Shown: positions 29,951 to 39,029, counted from the stretch's first letter. The stretch is DNA of 39,275 bases from Caballeronia sp. BR6202001590007 (GCA_029439495.1 JAQFVI010000407.1:40137-79411), one strand, 5' to 3'. The notes: a model not told the origin generated them from the sequence alone. Numbers and translations: made by a program.

Positions 29951-30365
29951 CCACGGTATTTCGGATGCAGCAGCAGGCGCGGCACGCCGTCCGGTTCGAC
30001 GAACACGACCGCGTTCTGTTCGAACTCGATCAGCAGCACATCCGCCGTTTCGGGCGTCGCGTGCATCGCCAGGAAACTGGCCTCGGCATGACCATGTTCG
30101 TCTCGCGGATGAAAGCCCTTGCCGGGCAACGCCGTCAATCCGAGGCGCGCAAGACACTCCGACAGACGATGCTGCCGCGCAGCGTTATCGGCAGGCGCCG
30201 ACACTTGTCCGACCGGATCGAACGCGGTCACGAACACCGCGCTCGGCCAAGCAGGGCCTGGCTCGCCTCGTCGCGCACGCCAATGCTCATATCGATGACA
30301 GGATCGCCATCGACCCGATACGTCGATTCGCGATAGATCGTCAAGGTAGCGGCCGAGAGTACAGG
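29930..30365 (-). pseudogene. DUF3293 protein remnant
   Basis: The sequence TLTIYRESTYRVDGDPVIDM, AVFVTAFDPVGQ, DNAARQHRLSECLARLG, GHAEASFLAM and EFEQNAVVFVEPDG matches the DUF3293 family of unknown function. It has no start of its own: its 5' end is joined in frame to the nitrile hydratase accessory gene around 30365, apparently by deletion. A frame change near 30245 follows. The 3' boundary is approximate because the original stop near 29937 is not preserved. It probably was an independent small gene. Confidence 0.65.
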
Positions 30366-30749
30366 CTTCGGCGCGCCGAGTTGAATCGGCTGACCGTGAG
30401 GCGTACGGCGCGCAGCCTCGTCCCATTCGATGCGACGTTGCGCAAGCCCTTCGGCGATCGCGCAACCCTTGTCCGCGACGATGCGTTCCAGCGCGCTCAG
30501 CCAGTGCGCATAGTACGTATCGCCGCAATCCGGATCGCCCGCTGCCTGCGCGTCGCGGATCGCTTCGGACAAGGCAGCCGCCCATTCGCTCCAGGTGAAT
30601 ACGCCGCGTTCATGCAGCGCGAACGTCATCGCGAAAGCCTGTGCCTGCCACGGCGCGGAAAATACCGGGCCGTCGTCATCGAAGGGCAGACGCGGCAGCG
30701 CCTCGCGCAGTTCCTGCAAGCTTTGCCGATGGTGCGGATTTGTTGTCAT
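30366..30749 (-). pseudogene. Nitrile hydratase accessory (activator) protein, fused at its 3' end
   Basis: The activator helps insert cobalt into nitrile hydratase. The family motifs DDDGPVFSAPWQAQAFAMTF, ERGVFTWSEWAAALSEAI and YYAHWLSALERIVADKG are clear. The ATG at 30749 overlaps the beta-subunit stop as ATGA, so translation was coupled. The frame stays open through TPHGQPIQLGA, then continues in phase into the DUF3293 sequence up to 30228. The core is undamaged, so a chimeric protein could be made; whether it works is unknown. Confidence 0.75.
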
Positions 30750-31413
30750 GCGCGTTCGACTTCCTCCAGATACGACTCCCAGCAATCGACATAAACCGCC
30801 GATGCGGTCGTGTCCGCGCCCCACAGTTCGGCGGCATCGAAGCGCACGGTATAGAGCCACTGTGGATGCTCGCCCTGACCGAGCGCGTTGGTATCGGGAA
30901 AAACATGCACGCCACGCGTGGCGACGATGGTCCCGCGCCTGCCCCGGCAGTAGCGCGGCAAACGCGTATGCGTCGGCGGATGCATGACTTTCGCGCGCAC
31001 CGTATCGCCGGGCATGAAGCGCGCGGGCACGCCGACAGCGCGTTCGCTCGGCGAGCCGCGCAGCAGTGCTGCGCTCACATCGGCGGCCGCAATCGTGCGC
31101 ACGCCGGGCTTCGGCGCATGGGCTGAGCGGCCGGAAGCGATCTCGTCGACGCTCGCGAGTCCGCGATCGACCAGCAGCTTCTTCAAGCCTTCAAACCAAA
31201 TCTCGTAGTAGGTGCTGCCGAGATATTGTATTGCGCGGGCGGCAGGCTCTCGCGCGCCGCACGCGACGTATCGATGTTCCACTGCCCCGTCGCGCCCATC
31301 GCGAGCGTTACCGCGAGCACCCGGCGTTCCCATTCGGCATGCAACGGCGATGCGCCCGATGCGTCGCAGGCATCCTGCGTCACCGGTCCGAATGCCTGGT
31401 GTGCGGCGTTCAT
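30746..31413 (-). pseudogene. nthB: Nitrile hydratase beta subunit, frameshifted by a 5-base duplication
   Basis: The beta subunit pairs with alpha to hydrate nitriles to amides. The N-terminal part (FGPVTQDACDASGASPLHAEWE, AMGATGQWNIDTSRAARESL) and the C-terminal SH3-like domain (FMPGDTVRAKVMHPPTHTRLPRY, GRRGTIVATRGVHVFPD, WGADTTASAVYVDCWESYLEE) are conserved. The start at 31413 overlaps the alpha-subunit stop as ATGA. A duplicated TATTG at 31224-31233 breaks the frame after SLPPAQY. One copy removed restores QYLGSTYYEIWFEGLKKLL. All else looks intact, so the lesion is probably recent. Confidence 0.9.
31224..31233. repeat. 5-base tandem duplication in nthB
   Basis: TATTG is repeated directly. 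This is the only lesion I can see in the beta-subunit gene. Confidence 0.85.
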
Positions 31414-32027
31414 GATGTCGTTTCCCTGGCGAGCGTGTTTGGATTCAGCGCGAGTCCGGTGCCGATCATCGAATCGCGCGTGACGAGCGCGGCAAGCGCG
31501 TCTTCGTCGAGATGACCGGTGCCCGGCGGACGCATCGGCAACACAAGATAGCGGATCTCGGCGGTCGAATCCCATACGCGCAGCTCGATATCGTCAGGCA
31601 GCGCGACGCCGAAGTCTTCGAGCACGCCGCGCGGATCGATCACCACGCGCGAGCGATACGGCGCGGACTTGTACCACACCAGCGGCAGGCCGAGCACCGA
31701 CCACGGGTAACACGAGCACAGCGTACACACCACCATGTTGTGCACGCGCTCCGTGTTCTCGAGCGCGACCATGTGCTCGCCCTGGCGTCCGGTATAGCCG
31801 AGCGACGCAATGGCGGCGGTTGCATCATCGAGCAGCCATGTCCTGAAGGCGGGATCGCTCCACGCCCTGGCGACGACGCGCGCGCCGTTGCGCGGGCCGA
31901 CGCGATGCTCGTATGTCTCGATGAACACGTCGAGCGCCTGCGGATCGATATAACCCTTCTCCACCAGCAGCGATTCGAGCGCGCGCACGCGCAGGTCCAT
32001 GTCGGACAGCGCGCCATGCGCGTCCAA
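31410..32027 (-). CDS. nthA: Nitrile hydratase alpha subunit (cobalt type), N-terminal tail frameshifted
   Basis: The catalytic alpha subunit binds the metal through [10 protein letters not shown]; Thr in CTLC is the cobalt-type signature, whereas iron enzymes have Ser. The frame from TTG 32027 through [16 protein letters not shown] to [10 protein letters not shown] is open. Upstream, ATG at 32067 or 32061 starts a His-rich tail ([11 protein letters not shown]) that is one base out of phase with [13 protein letters not shown]. The original protein therefore had this tail, now separated by an insertion near 32023. Translation could still begin at TTG 32027 or ATG 32000, giving a tail-less but complete catalytic domain. 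The beta subunit is broken. Confidence 0.88.
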   Translation of the reverse strand: MDAHGALSDMDLRVRALESLLVEKGYIDPQALDVFIETYEHRVGPRNGARVVARAWSDPAFRTWLLDDATAAIASLGYTGRQGEHMVALENTERVHNMVVCTLCSCYPWSVLGLPLVWYKSAPYRSRVVIDPRGVLEDFGVALPDDIELRVWDSTAEIRYLVLPMRPPGTGHLDEDALAALVTRDSMIGTGLALNPNTLARETTS

Positions 32028-32246
32028 CGTCGTGATGATGATCGTCGTGGTCGTGGCTCATTGACATGATCCGGTCTGGAACTCACATCGAACGTTACCG
32101 GAGTGCATGCGAGCGTGCAAACCTTTGCGAATGGCTGCATGACCGCGTGAAACGATGAAGGGGGAAATCGGCAGAGCGTGCCGTATTGCGCAGAAAGTGC
32201 TTGAGAAACAGAAAGAAATAACCGCAGGCAGTAAAAGCGCGGGTTC

Positions 32247-32485
32247 TCAGGACACGCTGTAACGCCGCTCGCTGCGGCTGAAACTCTGGCGCGAACGCCA
32301 GCTTCCGAGCGCAGGACGTACTCGCCGTCTTCGCGCGCTTCCTGTTCGGAGTCGAAGCCTTCGTCGCTGTAGGCCACGACCTTCATGTCACCGCCCGCGG
32401 TTCGCTCGACGGTGATGCCCCAATGCCACCCGCCTTCCTGTTCGAAGACGTGCAACGTGGATTCAGACGTGATCGTCAAATCCAT
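32247..32485 (-). pseudogene. Small hypothetical protein, frameshifted near the end
   Basis: I do not recognise a function. The ATG at 32485 follows a GGAG-type site and encodes MDLTITSESTLHVFEQEGGW, GITVERTAGGDMKVVAYSDEG, then DSEQEAREDGEYVLRS. A one-base change near 32300 puts the conserved-looking tail (WRSRQSFSRSERRYSVS) in another frame, ending at TGA 32247-32249. It would be a soluble protein of about 78 residues. It is upstream of nthA on the same strand, but separated by about 180 bases. Confidence 0.6.
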
Positions 32486-32849
32486 TTTTACGGCTCCCTC
32501 AAGTCGACGCTTGCAAGCCTGACCGCCTCCTGCTTTAACGCCCTTGATCTACCAGCTTTCCTTTACTGCTGATATCGATCTGTGCGATTTACAGGGATGG
32601 TCGCGAAGCATGCCAACGTGCATGCGGGCGACCTGCTTGAGAAGAGCATACGCAATGCGATGCTGCGTTGCAACATTGACTTTCCCGATGCGTGGTGAGA
32701 GACACACGCAGGTTTGACCAGCTTCGATGCTGCATCGCATGATGCGCGGTACATCATGCCTAATCGACGACATGGATGACGCTACCGCCTACCGCGCGCA
32801 AGGCTATTCGGCGTCGAGGTTGCGGAGCATTGCACGCATTGCGAGCGCA
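32486..32849. other. Intergenic region without a supported gene
   Basis: The base composition is less GC-rich than its surroundings. Short open frames exist on the minus strand, but they show no recognisable family and I do not call them. It may be a remnant of lost sequence. Confidence 0.4.
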
Positions 32850-33692
32850 TCAGGATCGACGATCGGTGTTTTCATTTTGTCTGTCGATTAAGGAAATTGC
32901 TGGAGCGGCTTGCGGCTCTTCTTGCTGATCGATATCGGCGAGCCATGCCGCAATGACCCGGCAGGTCCACGGCGCATCGTCGTGCGGCAAGTCATGACCC
33001 GCCCACGGATGCACCGCATGCGCGACGCGCCATCGCGCCGCGATGCGCGCGGAACAGGCGGCATCGACAAGATCGTCGTTCGCGGAAGACAGCAGCAGCG
33101 TCGGACAGGACGGCGCCTCGTCATGCGCACGATAGCGCGCCGCCGCCAGCAACTGACGCAACGCATTGCCCGCGCTCGAACCGCGTTCGCGCCGCCACGC
33201 CGACCAGCACTCGATATCCTCGTCGTCCGTGTAGCGCCGATGACAAGTCAACCGATGAATCATGCGCTCGCATCGTTCCAGGGCGCGCCATGCACCGGCA
33301 ATGTGCAGCAGCATCGGCCACGCTTGCACGCGCAGGCGTTCGTGCGCGCGCGCATAGGGACGCATGCTGGTGTTGATCAGCACCAGACGTTCGATCTCGC
33401 CGCAATGCATGCGCCCATGCGCACGCAACCATTGCACCGAGCGACATCGCGACGATGCGGCAGGGCGATCTCACGATGCCGAACGTTGCAGCGCGCGATC
33501 GCGCGAAAGCCATCATTGCCTGAACGGAAAGCGGCGCGCGCCGCGCGTGTTCTTCGCCGTTGCCGGGCAGATCGATGCAGACGATGCGCTCGTGCGCGGT
33601 GACAAGTCCTTGTGCGCGCATCGCGCTTTCGAAGGCATCCCAGTGACGCGTTTCGCGCGTCAGAGTCCACGCAGCAGGATCCAGTCGCTCAT
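32850..33692 (-). pseudogene. Alpha/beta hydrolase, frameshifted
   Basis: The start (MSDWILLRGLTRETRHWDAF) and DLPGNGEEHA fit an alpha/beta-hydrolase fold. The nucleophile elbow is VAMSLGAM with Ser as nucleophile; IERLVLINTSMRPYARAHER, LLLSSANDDLVDAACS (acid) and AGHDLPHDD (catalytic His) follow. A frame change near 33430 separates the elbow from the rest. The ATG at 33692 overlaps the stop of the upstream M14 peptidase gene (ATGA), indicating coupled translation and a functional pair. Substrate unknown. Confidence 0.82.
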
Positions 33693-34743
33693 GTCGCCGG
33701 GGTCGCGCCGGCGGGCTGCCAGTGTTCCCGCGCGCGCCGCATGATCTGATCGCGGAAGTCGCCGCTCGGCAGCCAGCGCCGCAACGAGAACGCGGCGCGT
33801 GAGGAAATCGAAGAAGCTCGGATGACGCCGCAGCACGCGCCGCGTGCGATGCGCCTTGATCGGATTGAAGATGCCGAGGCGCGAGAAAAGCTGCATCGGG
33901 TTCTTGCGGATCCAGCCGCCATGAACCAAGTTTGAGCGTCATCGGCAAGAAGATGTTGGGGGCGCGGGCGCGGTCGTAGGCGCAGTCCCACAGATCGCCG
34001 TGCAGCAGATATTGATGGCTCTGCGGTTCGAACGCGTAGCCATGATGCGGATACGATTCCTCGAACATCGTCTTGAGCAGGAACATTTCCGGCAGATGCG
34101 CCATTTCGCGCTCGGTGCGCGCATACGGAAACCAGATGCTATCGTCCCAGCCAAAACCCGAGTGACAGTCGAGCGCGAAGCTAAGCGGCCACAACAGCAA
34201 CTCGTCCTGCACGACCGACAGCAGCGCCTCGCTTTCCGCTTCGAGCTGCGCGCCGCTCGGTCCGCGATACCACGGCAGCCACGGCCCGATGCGTTGTCCG
34301 TCCGCGAGGAACGGCACGCGGCCTTCGGCATTCTGCGGCGCATTGTGCATGAGATCGACGCCGTTCGGATTCGAACGCGTACGCGAGGCCATGCCGCCGG
34401 GATTCACGATCGGCATGAAGACGAGGCGGATCGCGCGCAATTGTTCGCGCAGTAATTCGTCCCATTCGAGCCGTCGCAGCAACGCGCGCATGTATTCGAG
34501 CACGAGCTGCGTGCCGATGCATTCCAGCCCATGCACGCCGCCGAAGAAGCCCACGGCGGGCACGTTGCGGTCCGTCGAACCCAATGCCGTCAGCACCGGA
34601 AAGGTATGGCCGCGCGCGTTGACTTCGCAGATCGTGCGCCGTTCGAACCAGGTGCCGCCCGCGATGAGGATCGCAGCGACGAGGATCGCATTCAGTTCGT
34701 CCATCTCGGCAAAACTGTCGCTGGCGACGCGCAAGGTGCTCAT
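33689..34743 (-). pseudogene. M14-family zinc carboxypeptidase-like protein, frameshifted
   Basis: Zinc ligands are seen in FFGGVHGLECIGTQ (HxxE) and LDCHSGFGWDD (His), with NPGGMASRTRSNPNGVDL between them, as in M14 carboxypeptidases. The start at 34743 gives MSTLRVASDSFAEMDELNA. A frame change near 33925 (after LPMTLKLGSWR) and another near 33810 break the C-terminal part, which ends GATPAT-stop overlapping the next gene. A 15-base imperfect tandem repeat at 34661-34690 encodes AILVAAILIAGG and may be an in-frame duplication. Confidence 0.86.
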
Positions 34744-34944
34744 AGGGGCGACCCGAGGGGCGTGTTCGTAACGATGTCGGCGAAGCGCGGGCCGATTGCG
34801 GAAAAAGCGAGTATAGGGCGCTTTGTCTGACAACTATGTGCAACCTGTGCAACGCGATACGCACGCGCTGCATCGCACGGCTTGCACATTCGCAAGCGCT
34901 CGCCTAGAATGCCTTTACCGTTCGATGCGGTGAAAGGTGACCTT

Positions 34945-35175
34945 ATGATTTCGATGACATCGACGACGTTGTTGTTCCGCCTCGTGCTCGGCGCACTGCT
35001 CTGCGTGAGCGCCGCGTCGGTCTGGACCCAAGCGGTCCACCCAGACGATTCCGCCGCAGCGAAAACGCGTGCGCAGGTGCGGCAGGAGTTTCTGGAGTGG
35101 CGCGCAGCCGGTTACGATCCCGCCGACTGGCTCGATTATCCCGACAACGCGTTACGCACGAGCCGCGCGAACTGA
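34945..35175 (+). CDS. DUF4148 secreted protein, 76 aa
   Basis: A signal peptide (LLFRLVLGALLCVSAASVWTQA) precedes a short mature region with the DUF4148 pattern TRAQVRQEFLEWRAAGYDP followed by DWLDYPDNALR. The ATG at 34945 follows AAAGGTGACC, a good ribosome site. The frame is intact and the length is typical. DUF4148 proteins are small periplasmic or secreted proteins common in Burkholderiaceae; function is unknown. It is divergent from the M14 peptidase gene and converges on the acyl-CoA dehydrogenase remnant. Confidence 0.85.
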   Translation: MISMTSTTLLFRLVLGALLCVSAASVWTQAVHPDDSAAAKTRAQVRQEFLEWRAAGYDPADWLDYPDNALRTSRAN

Positions 35176-35199
35176 AACGAATGCCGCGACCGCCTGCGC

Positions 35200-36386
35200 T
35201 CAAGCGCGCATGATACGCTTCGCGATGCTCCAGCGATGCACTTCGAACGGACCGTCGTAGATCCGGAACGCGCGCATGTCCGCGAAAATGCGTGCGACTA
35301 TCGTCTCGTGCGTGACGCCCTGACCGCCCAGCACCTGCACGGACCGGTCGACGACGCGCCATAACGCCTCCGACGACACGACCTTCGCGATGTTCGACTC
35401 ATGTTTGCTGAGCACGCCCTGATCGAGCACCCACGCGCAATGCCAAATCGCGAGCCGCGTGATGTGCAGGTCCATTTCGTTAGTCGCGAGCATGAAGCCG
35501 ACACCCTCGTGCTCGCCGCGCGGCTTGTCGAACGCATGGCGCTCGCGCGCATAGGCGCACGCGACATCGTGCGCGCGGTGGGCCGCACCGAGCCAGCACA
35601 TAAATTGGTGAGCCGCGCGGGCGACAGCCGCACCGCGCATAGCGAAAGCCTTCGCCGGGTTCGCCCAATATGTCGGATGCGGCCACGCGCAAGCCGTCGA
35701 AGCGCACGACGCCATGGCCCCCCCGGGAAACACGTATCGAGCGAATCCATCGCGCGTTCGAGCGTGATGCCGGGACTGTTCATATCGGCGAGAAACATGG
35801 TCGCGCCGCCGTCTTCGAGCTTCGCCATGACGATCGCGAAGGCCGCGCCGTAGACGCCGCCCGTGATGAACCACTTGCCGCCGCTGATCACATAGCCGGC
35901 GCCGTCGCGCACGGCGAGCGTCGCAGCATCGACGGATCCGCGCCCGCACCCAGCGGGGGCTCGTTCGGTCATGCAGAAGCACGAGCGGACCTCGCCCGCC
36001 GCCAGCGGGCGCAGCCAGCGCTCCTTCTGCTCGGGCGTCGCGACGGCTTCGAGTAGATGCATGTTGCCTTCGTCGGGCGCGGCGATATTGAGCGCGATGG
36101 GGCCGAGCGGAAAATAACCCGCCTCTTCGAACTAACCCGCCTCTTCGAACACGATGGCCTTCGCCGCATGATTGAGGCCGAGGCCGCCGAATTCCGACGA
36201 CACATGGCTCGACAGCAACTGCGCGCTCGCCCCTTGGCGACGAGTTCCGAGTTCCGCGCGCAGCGATTCGTCGGGTCCGTGCGGCGTGCAGCGGGGATCG
36301 CGCTCCATCGGCACGATCTGCTCGGCGATGAATTCGCGCACGCGCGTCTGCAGCGCGCTCAGCGCAGGCGACAACGAAAAGTCCAT
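35200..36386 (-). pseudogene. Acyl-CoA dehydrogenase, stop created by tandem duplication plus frameshifts
   Basis: This FAD enzyme family oxidises acyl-CoA. Motifs: MDFSLSPALSALQTRVREFIAE, SSEFGGLGLNHAAKAIVFEE, CFCMTERAP, KWFITGG, ARERHAFDKP, VQVLGGQGVTHE and RIYDGPFEVHRWSIAKRIMRA at the end. The ATG at 36386 is the natural start. An 18-base duplication at 36115-36150 creates a TAG after FEEAG where GYFPLG is expected. Frame changes near 36240, 35960, 35720 and 35590 add to the damage. The C-terminal third is in one frame to TGA at 35200-35202. It follows the pyrophosphohydrolase on the same strand. Confidence 0.88.
36115..36150. repeat. 18-base tandem duplication creating a stop codon
   Basis: TAACCCGCCTCTTCGAAC occurs twice. 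On the minus strand the unit is in frame but its junction reads GGT TAG, ending the acyl-CoA dehydrogenase frame. Confidence 0.93.
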
Positions 36387-36422
36387 CGGCAAATCTCCGG
36401 TTGCGCATGGGATGCCGCAAGC

Positions 36423-36837
36423 TTAATCTGCCCGCGCGCGGCACGTCGCGCGCCGCGTCATCTTCGTAGTCGGTGGTATTTGCGCGCGTCGCCCCCACCT
36501 TGTGAGCCGGATACTTCGCACGATTAAGCGCCATCTTCTCCGTGAAGGCGCGATGCAGGTCGATGTCGAGCGCATCCGCGAGCATCACCAGATAGGCGAG
36601 CACGTCCGCCATTTCATGACGGATCGCGTCGAGCTTCGCGTCGTCGAGTTCGCTCTTGTCGCCTCGTTCGAGCCAGGTGAAAGGTTCGAGCAGTTCGCTC
36701 GCTTCGACGCTCAGTGCGGCGGCAAGGCTCTTGGGCGCATGGAAACGACTCCAGTCGCGCTCGCGGACGAATTCGCGCAGGATCTCGCGCATCTGCGTCA
36801 GCTCGCTCGAAGATTCCGTGCGAGATTCGTTCGACAT
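36423..36837 (-). pseudogene. MazG-like nucleotide pyrophosphohydrolase, stop lost
   Basis: The all-alpha pyrophosphohydrolase fold is visible: EASELLEPF (ExxE) and EMADVLAYLVMLADAL (ExxD), which bind Mg2+ and nucleotide. The ATG at 36837 gives MSNESRTESSSELTQMREI. Residues to KYPAHKV look normal. After that the frame reads GATRANTTDYEDDA; homologous sequence suggests RGDARKYTDYEDDA, meaning a one-base deletion and a one-base insertion that compensate each other. A further shift moves the probable original TAA (36423-36425) out of frame, so the open frame continues far into the acyl-CoA dehydrogenase region. The catalytic core may still be made with a long junk tail. Confidence 0.78.
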
Positions 36838-36854
36838 GGATCGCCTCGCCTCGA

Positions 36855-37856
36855 TCATGCGGGATAGAGGTCGAGCGAGCGCGCATGCAGCCGCGCGAGC
36901 CCGAACAGCGCATCGGTAAACAGCGTCGGCACGCCGGTCATCACGCCGAGTTCGCACACCGATGCCACCAGCGCATCGAGTTCGATGGACTTGCGCGCTT
37001 CGGATGGACTTGCGCGCTTCGACGTCCTGCAGCATCGAGGTCTTGATGGGACCGAGCTTGAGCGTGACGGCATGGCGATCGCCGGGCTCCTGATCGATCG
37101 GAATGCCGAAGCGCGCGCCGATCTCCTTCGCTTCGAGCATGACCTGCGTGACGAAGCCGCGCACGAGATCGTCCGACAAAATGCGATCCGTGGTTACGCC
37201 GGTGATCGCGCTAATCGGGTTCATGGTCATCATGTTGCCCCACAGCTTGAACCAGACATCGCGCTGAATCTGCGGCGACAGCTTCGCATCGAAGCCGCAT
37301 GGGCGAAGAGCGACACGAGATCTTCGGCACGCTTGCCCGGCTTGCCGTTCGACTCGCCGACGATGAGACCCATGCCTTGACCGTGACGAATGACGCCCAG
37401 CGACTGCACCGAACAGCTCGCATGCACGACGCAGCCGACCGTCTGCGCCGCCGGGATCGCCTGCGCGATGGCGCCGTGCGGATCGACGGAAGTGAGCCGC
37501 TTGCCCGCGAAGGGTTCGCCTAGGCCGTCGCAGAACCACCAGGGCACGCCGTTCATCGCGGTCAGCACGGTCGTGTGTGCATCCAGGAGCGGCGCGATCT
37601 GCGCGGCCACCGCTTCCATCGCGAGCGCCTTCACCGCGACGATGACGAGATCCTGCACGCCGAGGTCCACGGGGTTCGCGCTCGCGGCGACCTTCACGGC
37701 ATGCGTCGCATCCTTTTCGACGAGTTGCAAACCGTGCGCGTGGAGCGCATCGAGCGTCGCGCCGCGCGCCACCACGCCGACATCGCATCCCGCCTGCGCA
37801 AGCTTGACGCCGATCTATCCGCCAATCGCGCCCGCGCCGTAGATACATACTTTCAT
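36855..37856 (-). pseudogene. 2-dehydropantoate 2-reductase (ketopantoate reductase family), stop, frameshift and duplication
   Basis: The NADP-binding start is MKVCIYGAGAIGG at 37856. TAG at 37815-37817 interrupts it where Tyr is usual (GG-stop-IGVKLAQAG). VIVAVKALAMEAVA, MNGVPWWF and WFKLWGNMMTMNPISAITG (substrate-side helix) follow. A frame change lies near 37305. A 19-base duplication at 36984-37021 shifts the frame near the end, before SIELDALVASVCELGVMTGVPTP-like sequence and LHARSLDLYPA-stop. Family members include PanE of pantothenate synthesis, but related oxidoreductases share the fold, so the precise role is open. The pyrophosphohydrolase follows after 17 bases. Confidence 0.87.
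36984..37021. repeat. 19-base tandem duplication in the ketopantoate reductase gene
   Basis: GATGGACTTGCGCGCTTCG occurs twice in direct succession. The extra 19 bases shift the frame. Confidence 0.93.
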
Positions 37857-38004
37857 CGTCCGGTCCCTGTGAGGAAGAATCCGCCGACATTGTAGTGCGA
37901 CGATGCGGCGCGGCGCGCACAAGCAGTTTTATCTGATGCCGTCCAACGCGTTTTCAAGAACCGGGCACGGAACAAAAAAACGCTTGAAACAAGGCATCGC
38001 GGTA

Positions 38005-38030
38005 TTGAAACGATAGCCCGCGCACCCACC
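38005..38030 (+). promoter_or_regulatory. Possible heat-shock (sigma-32) promoter
   Basis: TTGAAA, a 14-base spacer and CCCACC resemble the sigma-32 pattern CTTGAAA-N11-16-CCCATNT, about 90 bases before the first Hsp20 start. A second CTTGAAA lies at 37983. The match is partial. Confidence 0.35.
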
Positions 38031-38121
38031 TTGGATGCAAGGACGGCAAAGCAATCACGCACGACGCCGTCGTCATCGACTTCCCGCCGCCGGCCCTGCC
38101 GTGCGCCTTCGGAGACTAGAC

Positions 38122-38553
38122 ATGAGTGACTTTTATTTTGGCGATGTGTTTTCCGGGTTCGACCGTGCGCAACGGCAGATGAACTCGCTGTTCGGCCACT
38201 TCCCCTCGAGCATGCGTTCGAGCCGCGCGAACGCGTTCCCACGCATCAACATCGGCAGCACCGACTAGGCCATTCATATCGTCGCGTTCGCGCCGGGCGT
38301 CGATACCGCCTCGCTCGACGTGACGGTCGACAAGGGCACGCTCACCATCAGCGGCGAACGCAAGACTGAAGCCCCCGCCGAGGGCGCACGCACCTATGCG
38401 AGAGAACGCTTCACGGGCACCTTCCGCCGCGTGATCGAACTGCCCCGCAACGCGGATGCCGACAAGGTCGAAGCGCGTTACGAAAACGGCCTGCTCTCCA
38501 TCACCGTGGGCAAGCGCGAAGCATCGAAGCCGCGCGCCATCGACATTCAATAA
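38122..38553 (+). pseudogene. Small heat-shock protein (Hsp20), amber stop
   Basis: Small heat-shock proteins hold unfolding proteins in oligomers. The ATG at 38122 gives MSDFYFGDVFSGFDRAQRQM. The alpha-crystallin domain follows (VAFAPGVDTASLDVTVDKG, LTISGERKTE, FRRVIELPRNADADKVEARY, ENGLLSITVGK). A single TAG at 38266-38268 lies in STD-stop-AIHIVAF; a GAG to TAG change explains it. No frameshift is visible, so this is the only lesion. The second Hsp20 begins 27 bases downstream and is intact, so loss of this copy may be tolerated. Confidence 0.9.
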
Positions 38554-38580
38554 TTTTCCATGCGCTCACAGGAGAACATC

Positions 38581-38997
38581 ATGAACGATACGACTCAAGT
38601 CACTTCGCACGACGCCGCGCAGGCGCCGGATCAGGTCACCGCACCGGCCGAACAGGCCGTGCGCCGCGTCACGCTGACGCCCGCGGTGGACATCGTGGAA
38701 AACAGCCAGGGCATCACACTGTGGGCGGACCTGCCCGGCGTGTCGCGCGAGAAGCTCGACGTCAAGGTGCACGACTCGCGGCTCTTCATCGAAGCCGAAG
38801 CGGACGTGCCCGTGCAGGCATCGTTGCGCGTGCATCACAGCGAGATTCGCACGCCGCGCTTCGCTCGCGCGTTCACGGTCAGCGAAGACTTCGACACCAC
38901 GAAGATCGATGCGAACCTGCAGAATGGCGTGCTGCGTCTGAGCATTCTGCGCCGCGAGGAAGCGCGTCCGCGCCGTATCGAAGTACGCGCGCACTGA
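38581..38997 (+). CDS. Small heat-shock protein (Hsp20), second copy, intact
   Basis: The ATG at 38581 follows CACAGGAGAACATC, a strong ribosome site, and encodes MNDTTQVTSHDAAQA. The alpha-crystallin domain (AVDIVENSQGITLWADLPGV, KLDVKVHDSRLFIEAEAD, FARAFTVSEDFDTTKIDANL, QNGVLRLSILRREEARPRR) is complete, with the usual length of 138 residues. It is the second gene of an Hsp20 pair, likely co-transcribed with the broken first copy. A terminator follows 32 bases after its stop. Confidence 0.95.
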   Translation: MNDTTQVTSHDAAQAPDQVTAPAEQAVRRVTLTPAVDIVENSQGITLWADLPGVSREKLDVKVHDSRLFIEAEADVPVQASLRVHHSEIRTPRFARAFTVSEDFDTTKIDANLQNGVLRLSILRREEARPRRIEVRAH

Positions 38998-39029
38998 AGC
39001 CTTCCGCAACACGCGTCGAGGCATCAAGC

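Noticed and set aside
32549-32773. Small 74-codon minus-strand frame
   Set aside because: There is no recognisable family, ribosome site or conserved pattern. The region is better left as unassigned.
35200-37920. A single 906-codon gene on the minus strand
   Set aside because: Only parts of this frame carry family signatures (pyrophosphohydrolase and the dehydrogenase end). The rest is Arg-rich out-of-phase translation of other genes.
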